Assembly: GCA_013396755.1 (NCBI GenBank)
Contig: VWZF01001691.1
Coordinates: forward strand, 104,107 to 168,106
Source: Sclerurus mexicanus
Lineage: Eukaryota; Chordata; Aves; Passeriformes; Furnariidae
DNA: 64,000 nt
Direction: 5' to 3'
Shown: positions 25,501 to 37,771 of the stretch, piece by piece
Layout of the letters: the number at the start of each line of letters is the position of its first letter
Position numbering within the stretch: the first letter of the stretch is position 1
The notes under the pieces: model-generated
Told to the model about the DNA's origin: nothing
Databases searched by the model: none
Seen by the model: the letters and a program-made list of their open reading frames with translations, nothing else
Position numbers and translations under genes: made by a program

Positions 25501-28500
25501 TATTAGGACATTTTTAATGTAGATCAGCCCCTAAACAGCCTGGAAAAAAATGTGTATGGGTTTTGTAATGTTTTGAAAGGTTAAAGATGAGTTGTCTAAA
25601 AACTTGTCTATTTATTACAAATTAAATGCCTTTTTTATCTACACAAGTCCTACACCCCCACCCCACTCCTAAAGGCTTCCCGTTCTTATGTGTTCTTTTT
25701 CTTTAGGACAACCCATGAAGAGACCTGTTGGTCAAGTAACAAAGCCAATTGATTTCCACTTCTGCACTGAGAATAGGATTAAACAGAATGTGGAAAGCCA
25801 GCCTGCGAATGAGTACAAGGAGCTGAATTTCGCAGCAGAACTCAGGAAGCATCCCCCTTCTCCGGTGAGAAGCCAGAGTGTTGCTAGCACTTGGCTAACT
25901 GATTCTTGACATCACCTCCTTACTGCTTGTGCAATGCCCATGCTGGTGACCCGCAGAGGGATTACCAAAGGAGAGGCAGGTGTTGTGCAAACCTGACTCT
26001 GAACTCGCTGTGTGTTTGCATTGCCACAAGACTCCAAAGAAACCTTGTGGAAAAAGGAGCCCTTTAATGTCAGATCTTCCAGTATTCATGCTTTAATCTT
26101 CTGCCTTACAGTTTCCAAATAGACTTGTGTGTGTTCAGACTGTTAACACTTGTGCTTAATGTTAAGCGTTAGCTTCTTTTCAGTGAGGGGTAGAGGCAGA
26201 TACTGTGCATCAGTGAGGAAATGTCATTAAAACCTCTTAGCCATGGCCATACTGACTGTGGTTTTCTGTCTCCAGATGCGAATGCCAAAGGGATGCACTG
26301 TCCCCAAACCTTTCAATCTGTCCCAGGGAAACAAAAGAAAACTCGAAGAAACAACATCAGAATATGTGTCCTTTGCTGAGCAGGTAGAAGCATTCCAAAA
26401 ACGCACACCCTCTCGTTACCATTTGAGGAGCAGGAAATCTGAGGAAGGTGAGTGGTCCTGGCTGTGTCCACAGAGATGGTGACAGAACAAGAAAGATGCT
26501 TTAACTGCTCTGAGCAAACAGTCTGTGTCTGTTGCAGGCCTTGCCATTAACTGCTGGTATCTGTGACTTGAATTTATAGGCCAAGTTTCAGGAAAGTTGG
26601 TGAAACCTCGGGTCACAAATGCCAAATCACCAATGCTCCGAACAAAGCAACGCCTGAGACCTGTCACCTGCAAAACGGCAGCAGAGTTAGAAGCAGAGGA
26701 AATAGAGAGAATGCAACAGTAAGTAAAGGTTTACTCTAGTCCTCCAAGGGAGGATTTTGTACCAGATGGGAAATATCTTTCAGATACCAAAATATCGCTT
26801 CTCAGGAATACTTTTTATGTGAAAGAATGAGTAGCATAAACCGACTGAGTTTGTGCGTGATTCTATGGCTCTGATTGTAGGGAAGTGAAAAGTAGCCAAT
26901 TCACTTTGAATAAAGTGCTTTTAGGAGAGCTGATCCAGGGTTTAGTACAGATTATAATAGGTAAAGCAAACCCAGTAGAGTAGTACACCCTGCATTTGCT
27001 TCAAAACTCTCCAGGTGAGCAAAGGTTTGGATTTCTAGGAAAGCAATCCATAACATTTTCCGTATTAATCTTGCTGTTCTGAAACCAAAGGAAGAGTTGC
27101 TAACTAGAGCTGCACAGTAATGTACAATGTACTGTCTCCATCTCTGCTGTGTAGATACAAATTCAAAGCACGAGAACTCAATCACAAGATCTTTGAGGGT
27201 GGGCCACTCCTGCCCAAGAAACCCTCTGTGAAGGAGCTCACGCAACCCATCGGCTTCGAGTTGGAAACAGAAAAAAGGATTCAGGGGCATAAGAAGCAGG
27301 AGGAAGAAGAGCGCTTTGAATTCCATTCCAGGCCATGTCCCACAAAAATCCTGGAGAATGTGGTGGTGAGAAGTTTAGTAATACCCAGACCTAGGAATTG
27401 GGACTGAGGTTTCAATTAGCTTCAAAATGCCTGTAGCTATGTTGCATTATGTATTTTGATAATCTTCAGTAAACAGTGTCTGCCATTAGGTAAGAACTGC
27501 ATTGGGTACATCCTGTGCTGTTGGGTTGTTTCTTTGTAGTGTGTTTTCTTGGCACTTGGCCTTGAGTAACTCCTTACTGGCTCTTCCGCTCAGGGTGTTC
27601 CAGAGAAGAAAGCACTTCCTTTTACAGTCCCCAAGTCTCCAGCCTTCACCTTGAAAAGCAGAACCCGTGTATCTGGCAGAGAGGAAGAAAAGGTAACAGT
27701 TGTGACGAGGCTGGAGCCAGGCCCAGGTCCTAGCACAGTGCCTGCTGTGCCTTTTGCTGTGGGTGGGATGCTCTGGGCTGGGGAGCCCCTTCCCTCCTGT
27801 GAGCAGTTCCTCCAGTGGTCACCTTTGTCTGTGCCATTCCCTTCAAGCAATCTCGAGTTATTGCTACTCATTTTACAGAAAAGAAATTCTCATATAAAAT
27901 GAAGTTTAAACACAAAGGCCCTGATAGATGTTCCTGAGGTGTTGCTGCAATGAATGAGGAAAATGAGCTGCTTAGATTTCTCAGGACATTGCCCTTCCCT
28001 ATTCTGTCACTGAGGGCAGACACTGGACATGGCCTTTCTTCTCCTTGAGGTGGGGAACAGGATTCTGAATTCATCATGTGCTTCTTCCTTTCCCTTTTGC
28101 AAAGAGGACATTAAAGAATTACAGTCTAATTTGGATGAGTACTAGAACTAGAATGGTTTGTAAAGAGGTAGAACTGGCCTGTGGTTCAGTATGCCAATAA
28201 ATAGGTACTTCTTGAATCGCTAACTTTTGCAGTGTCTGGTGTTAGCTTGACCCTGCTGTGCCCCTTATTAAAGGAACTTGATTGTGGCTTGTTTGGCAGG
28301 ACTTGTGGTCTCTACAAAAATGGAAAATCCAATCCTAACACTAATATCCCTTTAGGAAAAAGAAGTGGTGCCTGGGATCAAAGCTAACCCTATGCCACAT
28401 TACGGAGTGCCCTTCAAACCCAAGATGCCAGAGCAGAGGCATGTGGAAATTTGCCCCTTCTCTTTCGATGCCCGGGACAAAGAGCGGCAAATACAGAAAG

Positions 28501-30874
28501 AGAAAAAAATAGAAGAGCTGCAGAAGGAAGAGGTAAGAACTAAAGTTACCTTGGATTCCACTCCTTCAGTAAGAAGTGTGGCAGGACTTGCCTTTTGCTG
28601 TTGTCTGTTAAATGTTCCAGGAAAGGACAAGAAATATTTCAAGTTGTTTGTTTCAGGTGCCAAAGTTCAAAGCGCTGCCTCTGCCTTACTTTGACCAAGT
28701 TAAACTGCCAGAAAAGAAGGTCAAAACCCCAACCCAGCCTGAACCATTCCATCTGCAGGTGGATGAACGGGGAGCTGCCAAGCTCCAGAGCTGGAAGCAT
28801 CAGGTAGGATAAAAAAGATAAAAGAAAAGACTGGACTTAAAGCAGCTGGTGGAGTTGTGGTCAACTCCAGAATGTATCCTGCTTGAGTTGAATCAGGAGC
28901 TGAGTTTGAGAAATGAATTGTTCTGTCCTTGGCATGAGAGTTGAGCTGTGGGTTAAGGATTGGTGGGTTGGTTTTTTTATTTTTCTCACTTTATGGTAAG
29001 TTGATTGGATTTACCACAACTGCACGAACAACTGTGGGGTGATTTCTAAGCACAACTCTGCAGCTGGATCCCTTTGCTAGCCACCTCTCTGGGGATTTAC
29101 TGACACATAAATGATATACTGCTTTTCTCATGTGAAGTCTTTGGTGGACACCTGAAACTTTCTTCAAGCTATTTTTGGTAAAGTAACTGTCAGGCAACAA
29201 GTGACACATCTCTTTGGCTTTCATATAATTTTCTATGGAAATTATTTGACTAAGTCAACCTGGCTTTTTCAGTGTTGGGAGTACTGAAGTCTTTGTCAGG
29301 GGGCAATGGTCTCTTTATGCCTGACATTTGATGTGCTCTCTTCTCCTGCAGCTTAAAGAAGACTTGAAAAGGCAGAAAGAGGCAGCATGTTTTAAAGCTC
29401 GTCCCAACACAGTGGTGTATCAGGAGCCTTTCATACCCAAAAAGGAACAGAAACCAGTAGCAGGTGGAGTTACAAGTACTTGCTACATGGGCTTGGTGGG
29501 TGGCTCAGAACTGATGCTATTAAGTGATGTTTTTTCTGGCAGTTGCCTCTTCTTCATCAGCCCAGCCAATTGTGCCTTGCATTTAATCAACTAATTGCCT
29601 AACAGCTTGTGTCCCCCCGGGAGTGGGGGGTTTCCTCTCCGCCCCCCTGTCCTGCTCCAGCATGGCAGCTGTATTTAGCAGCTCTGCTGCAATTGGCAGA
29701 TGATTGATGTGTGCCAGCTCGGGATAAGGGTACAGAGAATGTGAGGAGCTCCCTGCAGAGACAGCTGGCATTTCTGCAGAGCTGTCACTCTCTTTCTCCC
29801 ATTTCTAATGAGATGAAGGCATCTTCTGCTTGGGTAGACCGAGCTTTGTAGGGCATGAAACCAACCAAGAACTTGTGGTACTAACAATTGTGTGCTTGCT
29901 CCCTCCTATGAGAACACCTAAGACAGGGTGATGTCTGCATTAACACTGCTTACGTCTGGGAGCAAGGTTTTCTCTTTTCCTGAAGCCTGGAGGTATCTCC
30001 TAACCACCCTTGCCAAGGGGAAGCTCTCCAAAGGGAGGCTTCCACTGACACTAGTACTGCTCTGCTTTTCCTGTCTTTGAACCAATGTTATCTCCTCTAT
30101 TTCTAAACTTAGAGAACCTTTCTGGTTCTGTAGTTCCTGAAAGCTTTGAGCTGGCAACGGAAAGAAGAGCAAAAGAACGGCAAGAATTTGAAAAGCGATT
30201 GGCAGACACAGAAGCCATAAGGGAGAGGCATCAGGAGCAGATCAGACAGCAACAAGAGGAGCGTGAAAAAGAAGAAGTTGCTAAGCTAAGGCAAGAAATG
30301 GTAAGTGAGCTGTTTCTGAGCAAGGGCTGTAAAGTAACCCAAAGGAATGTGGCAATATCCTAAAGCAGCTTCTGTCACTGTTGAGCTGCATTAAGATTGT
30401 CTTTTCAATGTTCCCTGTTGCAAACTGACTCCTAATCAACTTTAGAACTGGCTTAAAAAACCCCCAAACAACAAAAACCACAAACAAAAAAACCCCTACA
30501 AAATGACCCAAACATAGAAGGCAACTCTGCTGAGAAGGTGAGCTTTGGAGCTGTACAGATGGAATTATCAGAGCAGAATTCTCTTGGTGAAACCCACAAC
30601 ACCAATGTGTACTGTGTGTTGTTTGCAGTGTCTCACTCCAGTGCCAGGGACAGTGTGGTGGTCTCAGATGGCTGCCTTCATCCCACCTATGGTTCACCTG
30701 CGAGTTTCAGCTTCATCATAACCGCAACCATTTACTTCATTGATTATATTTATTTTTTTGCAGGTTCACAAGGCGAACCCAATACGCAAATACCGCAGCG
30801 TAGAAGTGAAGCCCAGTGATCAGCCACTGACTATGCCAAAGTCTCCCAACTTCTCAGATAGATTCCGATGCTGA
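22589..30874 (+). CDS. TPX2: TPX2, spindle assembly factor and Aurora-A activator (17 coding exons)
   Basis: Microtubule-associated protein that nucleates spindle microtubules downstream of Ran, targets and activates Aurora A, and binds importin-alpha and kinesin Eg5. Coding exons: 22589-22694, 22964-23086, 23278-23386, 23919-24050, 24529-24573, 24697-24819, 25257-25390, 25707-25864, 26276-26447, 26580-26718, 27155-27365, 27594-27692, 28356-28532, 28657-28803, 29352-29463, 30113-30300, 30764-30874. Phases agree throughout, giving 761 aa (human 747). Seen: the N-terminal Aurora-A-binding segment with Y8 and W34-F35; a coiled stretch near 220-250 (EEQELEKMQQLQQEV); the conserved block KPFNLSQGNKRK (about 320-331); QYKFKAREL (about 413-421); FEFHSRPCPTKILE; HYGVPFKP; the TPX2 domain with ACFKARPNTV; and a charged coiled coil (about 675-725) before the tail ending DRFRC. 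The start has A at -3. The segment between about 75 and 210 is poorly conserved. Confidence 0.97.
30454..30510. repeat. A/C-rich low-complexity stretch
   Basis: Runs of A broken by short C runs (aaaaaacccccaaacaac and similar) in the last intron of TPX2. The composition is typical of simple low-complexity sequence; there is no coding content. Confidence 0.8.
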
Positions 30875-31195
30875 TAAGCATCCATGTGATACTAGGAGGG
30901 AGATCCCATCCCTCTCCATTCCCTTGGTAGGAGAAGGAGCAGTTGTTTTTCTGTGACTCTGAATTCCTACGCTTGGTTCTGTAGTTTAACTCCACATGAT
31001 CCCAGAGCACCCCACCTAACTAAATAAAATTTCCTAATCTGATTGCTGTCTTGGGCTAGCAGGCTGAGGCCCTTTTACTGCAGAAGAGTTTTTGGTAAAG
31101 GCTGACCATACAGATGTGTGCATCTGGCAGAGCTGCCTTATCTTTGTACACTAAGTGTTGTCTTCAAGTGTCTGTCTTTTAGCCTTTTAATCTGT

Positions 31196-31201
31196 AATAA
31201 A
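31196..31201 (+). terminator. TPX2: TPX2 polyadenylation signal
   Basis: AATAAA lies 322 bases after the TPX2 stop codon, in a context (ctgtaataaatttgaattg) followed by GT-rich sequence. An earlier AATAAA occurs at 31023-31028, so two 3' ends are possible. Which one is used cannot be read from sequence. Confidence 0.6.
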
Positions 31202-31229
31202 TTTGAATTGTGTTAAGTAAGGTGGGGCT

Positions 31230-34200
31230 TCTGCAAGCCAGTGCAGCGCGTGTCTGACCCTTCATGTGATGTTTAGATTAACAATGTGAATCTTGCCCAC
31301 GCTTTAAAGTAGTTCTCTGTGTACATTAGAGCATTAAACCTTCTTGCTGTTTTATAGCTGAAGCCCTTCTACTTGGGGAACATTTAACTGACAAATGACT
31401 TGCTGTGAGCTGCTGCCCTAGCTCCTGCCAGCACGGGTCTCTTGGCTACAGAGACATCAGCATCTCTGGCCAGTCTGTGTGGCAAGCAGAGTTAAATATA
31501 GCCCAAGTGCTCAAATGTGCTGGAGGACAAAACCGCCAGTGTTGTGAAGAGTGGTCACATTTAGATTAAAAATTTTATAACTTTTTCTACCTTAGTATTG
31601 TGCTCTGATTTCTTACCTTTGTACTGTGCTGGAACATGGGTGAGCAGGGCTGCTTGCTGCTGTTGTGCTGTTTAAAACAGAGGGGAAAAAAGGAAAACTT
31701 TGAATTAATGTGTCCAGGTAGGACAAGCTTTCTTGTTTGGGGGTTATGGCAAACACTTGCTTTGATTTCCTCTGAATTTGGATACTTTCGATGAAGTATT
31801 CTTAGAGTGTGTGGCCTTTTATTCAGATTTTTGGGTAGAGGAGTTCAAATTTGCGGTGTTGGACTCTAGCTGAGGGGATGGTTAGAGGTACCATCTCATC
31901 CTTGCCAACATATGTCAAGAAATTGCTGTTTTACCTCTGAATTGGGGGAGGTAACAAGGAGAAAGTCCTCGGAAGCCTAAATTCCAAGATGAACACTTAC
32001 TGTACCCAAGGGATTATGTTTCTGCAGGAATTCTAAAAAGTGAGATGCTTAAGGAATGTAATTGCAGAACAACTCAGGTCTTTATTGGAGTGTTTCAAAG
32101 AGCACCAGCCTCAAACTTCTCTGCTTTGGATTAAAAGAGGAAAAGTGCCCCCATCTGAAATAGAAGGATTCTTTTAAAAAGTAAAGGTTTTATGCAATTA
32201 GTAACCAAGGAACTGGAGAAGCAGAGGCCTGAGGAAGTGTGTTGGTACTAAGGATGAATGACCCTCTTGGAAATAGTGAGTTCAGACATGGCTTCTTTTT
32301 GCTCAACTTACACTTTTCTTTCCCTTGAGGATTTTTGCATGGCTGTGGCAGAGCTGGGCCTGAAAGGTTGACCCAGTCACTCAGAATGCCTTCAGCAACA
32401 TGTTTCTGACTTTGCTGGTAGTCCCATGTTGCTGAGCTGAAGGTAACAGGGTGGCCAGAAAAGCTGGTGTCAGTGCTGCTGTTTACAGGAGTGACTGGAG
32501 CAAGAGGGATGTGTCAGCATCCTCTTCTTGAAAACTAGGATCCATGTGGATCTGGCCTTAACCCCGTTTCTGATGTAGTGGCGCTGTTCCCTGCAATGTA
32601 CCGGACAGGGACATGACTGAACCTCAGATGTGCTATCAGAGAACCCTTGCTGCTTCCTCGAGTGCCAGCTCTGGAGCAGGCAGTGTGTGGGCAGCAGGAG
32701 CAGCAAATATTTATGATGAGTCAGGAGGAAGCTGGAATGATGATGAGCTGCTGAAGAATGTAAAAGCAAGCAGGATAATGAGGCTGTGGAGCTGGACCAG
32801 CCACTGGTCTCTGAAGGATGGAGCAGCTGAATTTCCCTGAGGGCCCTATGTGGCCTCTGCTCCTGCCCTGAGGAAAGGATTGTGTGCTTGACAGCTTGGT
32901 GGGTTTTTTTCTCCAACTGTATCATTTGGGTCTAATAAAAGACCTTACATCTTTTGCCAAACATAGCCTCTTGTATTCCCCATGCACTGCAAACAGTGGA
33001 AAGAACCTCAGGCAGCTGTGCCTGCAAGGGTCTGGGGTATCTGGCCAAGCTGGAGTCACCCACCAGGTTCCCACAGGCTGGTGGATGGGATCTGCCTACT
33101 TTATTAGGAGAGAAGTGATGTGGAGAAAGTGTTCTAATGTAGAAAGTGTGTAAAAGATGGGTGTTACCAGAGGAGCTGGATGTTGGTGAGGGTGGGGTTT
33201 GGTCAAGGCTTCAGCAGGGAAATGGTGGCAGGTGATTTTTCCTATTGGCAGGGAGAATACAGTTACAGGACTGGAGCAAGAGACAGGGATTTAACTAAGT
33301 GCTGTTCTAGCACCTCCCTTTAGAGTTGGAGTAGGTTGAGGAACTGATGTAAAATTTATTCTCCCTGCATGGATTTTGTGAAAACATTCTTGTATTCCAG
33401 AACTCAAAACCTTTTTATGTGCACACCTTGAGTGCTGGGAGAGGGAGGAGGGGACATGAGAAAAGCTGGATACAAAATCTTCCTATGCATTTCTAGTTGG
33501 GCTGTATCCAAAATAATTTCTTATCAAAATAATTTGCTGAACGCAGCCTAGAGCTGGAACTAAAAGGCAGACAATATTTTCCTGGACTTTTATGTTGAAT
33601 TGCAAGATTTGATTACCTAGTGAATAAAGTTCTTATGGAAAGACTTGCTGGTGCTCTCAAATCACAGCTTTGCTTCTGTCTTTGCTTTCCACCAGAAAAC
33701 CTTGGCTGCCAGTGGGGCAAGGACCCTCTGCACATGGGTAGGTTCTGGTGCTCTAGGCCCATGCTGGTGCTCCCTGGTGCTGCTACCATTGGCTGCATTG
33801 CTGTTCTCAAAGTGCTGCATAGGTCTGGGATTTTTCCCTGTCTTTCCCCATCACCTTGATGGCACCTGTCATGACACAGTGGTAGCTCGTTGTGGAAACC
33901 CTGGGTGCTGATGGAAGTGGTTAAGCTGTGCCCGCCGGGCCGGACAGCCTGGCTGGTTTGTGTTACAGCGGCATGGCTGGGATTCAGGTGGGGATGTTGT
34001 TCAGCCTGCCCTGACGCTCGATTTAGCCGGGGTGTAGGGTTTCCCAGGGAATGGGCTGGCTTTGGCCCCTCAGAGCCTCCCTTCCCGTGGAAAGCGTAAA
34101 GGTTAAAGTGTGCTGCTGCAGTTGTGACAACGGCGTAGCTAAGGAACAGCGTGCTTGATGCACTGCCAGATATCTCCAGGACAGGCTGTTTTCCAGCTGC

Positions 34201-36650
34201 AGCCAATGTAGGCTCTGGCTTAAATTCCTGAATGGGAAGGAAAAAAAACACCCAAGCTCAGGCTGAGAACCTTGGGTGGTGGTGACTGGTTTGCAGAGAG
34301 ATCATTGTGCTGCTCCCTGGGGTGTGGGGTTTTGGACCGAGGCATCCAAAATCCTGGAGTTCAACAACTGCTCTTCAATTCTACAACTCTTTCTGCTGAG
34401 GGGTCTGATTTCAGCTTACTTTCTTCTGCCCACAAATGAATTTTGTCTGTAATAATGTGGAACCTGGTCATCAATCACCTTTGCAGAACTGTTTCCATGG
34501 CTCCCCACTGCCTGCTCCCAGAGCTTTGCTTCCTCACTTTGTCCCTGGGCTTCATGACTGGACACCAACCTTGCTCCCAGGGAGTGTGTAAGATTGCAGC
34601 CATCCTGGGAAGGCTGGCTGGTGTCCAGGTGGGTGCTTCTCTCCTTGGAGGATTTTACCCCAGTGTCCACTGCACCAGCAGTTCTGAGGGCACAGGCCCT
34701 TGGGCTCCTGCCCCATGCCTTGGGAGTGGATGTGCTCCTTCCACCCAGGGTTTGCCGGGAGGGCGCAGAGCCAAAGGCTAGTGGAGTGGTGGCAGTACGT
34801 GCCTGAAGTGACATTGGTTGCCTCCAGGTGTCTGGCAGCCCTCAGCCTGAGGAGGGGAGAGGCAATTCCAAACTATGTTGGTGATGACAGTCAGTGGGCA
34901 GAATTGCTGCTGCCCAGGGACAGCATCTGGCTAATTATTCCTGACAGTGTGCCCTGTGGATGCTGAGATGGAGGAACTCCTATTCACCACGGGAGCAGTG
35001 GCTGTACTAGGAATGGGCAGTGTGGGTGTCAGTCCCTGAGAGCTGTGGATGCGGTGATGCTCCAACCTCTATGTGCACATGACTGCATCAGTACTGCAGG
35101 TTGGAGGTGTGTGCCTGCTCCTGCATCATCCCTGCTGGTCCTCATCATAGTCCAGGTCCTGCCCTGGATTTTGAGAAAGGAGCGGAGCTCAATGAAGCAA
35201 CGAATCCAAGCTGTGAAGGTTGGAGCAGGAGAGCTCTGTCTCCTCAGGAGACCCTGGCTGTGTCCCACTGAGCAAGTGTTGCTCTTGCATCAAGGTGGTA
35301 ATGGAGGGTGCTGAGGCCAGGGCAGGGACAGGTGGAAGAGCAGCACCTCTGGGACAGCAGGTCAACCATGCTGCCATCCTGGCTTGTGTTGCTCTCAATG
35401 CCACATGTGGACCACAACTCCTCTGGCAAAGCCTGACTGCAGCCCATGGTGCACAGATGCTGCTGGCTCACTGGCATCTGGAATCTGGCAATGTGGAGCA
35501 GCAGCACTGTCCCTTCCCCTGCCTGGCTGGGGTCACACCCTCCTAGGAGGTGCTGCAGGCAAGGTGAGCACTGCTCTTGAGGGGCTGCTGCTGCCTGTGT
35601 TGGTGGCTTTGGCTCAGCTCGACCATGGCACTGTCCAGGGCAGCCTTTCCACCTCCTTCACTACTGCAGCCTCCAGCTGTGACACAGCCCTGCACGCAGG
35701 TAAGGTTTAAGATAAGGAGAAAGCAAAGCAAGCTTTAAGCGGCCAGGTTTGGTGTCTGGCAGGACCTGTGGAATGGGGAGCTGAGAGGAAGGACCTAGCT
35801 GTCAGCTGGCAGGGGCTGAGGCTGGAGGAGCCCAGGGTAACCTCAGCCTTCCCAGAGGCACCCAGCCAGCCCATCCCTGGGGAGAGCCCCCAGCAAGCAC
35901 GAGGGTTCAACCCTGCACAGTCCCTGAAGCAGCACCTCAGAATGGGCTTGCATTGCCTGTGCAGCACCCACACATAGCACAACACCTCTGGGAGTCTCTA
36001 GCTCTTCCGTTTCTTTCCCTTATTCCCAAAACACTTGATTTTGCAGACTTGATTTTGCAAGAAATGAGTCTTTCAACCAGTTCCCAGGGGAAGATGCTGT
36101 CCCTGGCCAGTGCCCAGTTCCCAGTTGCTGTCACCTGCATCAGGGCCCAATGACAGTGCCTAGAGCCAGCAGTGCCCTTGGGTGCCACATCCTGCCCATG
36201 GAGCACAAGGTCCTTTGGAGCTGTTCTCCCAAAGGGTTAGTGCTAGTGGGCAGAGCTGGCCTCAGCTCAGTGGCACAGAGGACCAGCTCCATCACCAGCT
36301 GCTTGCGGCCACCAGCCCCATGTGTTGGCCAGTGGCTGCCTTGTGTCACCTGTCAACACCTTGGAAGACCTTGGCCACCTGGACCCTGTCCAGATTGCCC
36401 AGGCCACCCCTAGTGGGATGGTTTTGGGGTGCCACTGTGTCCAGTGCCAGCCCTCCCTGTGGTGTTGTGCTGGGGCAGGAGGGAGGTCCATCCCCTGCCC
36501 TATGTCTGCGTGTCTGCGGCCCACGGGAGACAGGCGAGAGTGGCGTGTCCTTTGAACAGGCTCCAGCAGCAACAGGTGCTGGGAAAGGCGAAGCAGGACG
36601 GCTCCTGCTGCTGTAAAGGATCCTCCTCTGCCCGCACTAATCCGGCTCCG
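31230..36650. other. Intergenic region between TPX2 and MYLK2, nothing recognised
   Basis: No spliced open frame with family resemblance, no RNA gene and no clear transposon is visible in these 5.4 kb. Open frames of 60-210 codons occur on both strands but overlap one another, lack splice-site support and show no recognisable domain. An AATAAA at about 32934 stands alone. A distal TPX2 3' UTR could extend into the first part. Confidence 0.6.
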
Positions 36651-37771
36651 TTACACCCGGGATAGAAGAAGCTGCTCCCTCCGGCACTGCCACAGTGCAG
36701 ATGCTGCTGCCCTGACCACCCGCTGCACCAGGACCCAGGTAAAGCGGCTGGGGGGGGTCTCTGTGGCTGCTCACTTGGGGCATGGTGGGGGTGGCCCTGG
36801 GGATAGGGAAGCCCCCAGCTCTAGGAGGAACACCTCCGTCCCCTTGTGCTGAACTGTGGGGTGCAGGAACACTCTCTCAGAGACTGCTCTGCTACAACTC
36901 CTGTTCCAGTAAGACCAGCAAGGAACTTCCCTGTTACCGGGATGGTTGCTGGTGAGTTTATTCTGGGGCTGGGCTGTCCTGACCTCTGGACAGATGCACA
37001 GGGGGGTGTTTTGGGACAGGGTGAGGAGAGGTGACCGGGCACAGGCAGGCAGTGAAGCCCAGGACAGAGCAGGGATTTGGGCATCAGGTGTCGGGCTGGA
37101 GTCCCACACAGGTACATGGGCACCAACGGGTCCCCTTGGTGGACCTGGTTACCCCAGGGCAGAGGGACAAGCAGCACTGGCAGCTGCTGAGTCTGGGGGT
37201 CCGCGTGGGCCCTGAACAGATGGGGTTTGCCTGCATGGCTGTGTGGTTTAAGGGGGGAGCAGTGTTGGGCCCATGCTGTGAACAGTCACCTCTCCTGCTC
37301 CCCACCCGCCAGCCTGGGGCCGGGGCCGCCGTCTCCTGCCCCGCCATGGTGGGATGTGGCCTTAAATTGTCACCCTGGCCGCTCCGCGCTGGCTGTTCGC
37401 ACGTCGGGGGCCCCAGGCACCCGGTGACAGGTGCCGGCGTCAGGCCATCGATCAGTCACCGCGGGCAGATATCGGGGCACAATAGGACGGTGCNNNNNNN
37501 NACAATGGGACGGTGCCGAGACTGTTGGCCACGTGGGGCCCCTGGCTCGGTGCCGCCAGCCCGGGAGCCGCCGGCTGGACGGCGGGGATACGATTCCCGG
37601 TTGGGCGGCAGCGGCTCATCCCTGCTGGAGCAGAGCTGCTACCCGGGTCCCGCCGTGCCCCTCTGCAGGGAGTCGGGTCTGGCGAGCCTTCAGCTGCTGC
37701 TTTCTGCCCCGTAGGAGCCTCGCCGAACCGGGAGCACCGCAGGCCAGCCGCCTCCTGCCCGGAGAGCCCCC
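36651..37771 (+). promoter_or_regulatory. MYLK2: MYLK2 5' region with possible non-coding exon
   Basis: The start-codon exon seems to begin near 37715, after the acceptor-like 'ctgccccgtag', so at least one untranslated exon lies upstream. A candidate donor CAG|GTAAAG is at 36738-36739. The region becomes GC-rich from about 37300. It contains an 8-base gap at 37494-37501 whose flanks are near-identical. No TATA box or muscle-specific element can be assigned with confidence. Confidence 0.4.
37494..37501. other. Eight-base assembly gap inside a short repeat
   Basis: The gap is flanked on the left by acaataggacggtgc and on the right by acaatgggacggtgc, which differ at one base. This suggests that a tandem repeat of this 15-base unit was collapsed or left unresolved. 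Confidence 0.85.

Noticed and set aside
33613..34251. A 212-codon minus-strand frame between TPX2 and MYLK2
   Set aside because: No family resemblance, no splice signals in register, and composition like the surrounding intergenic sequence.
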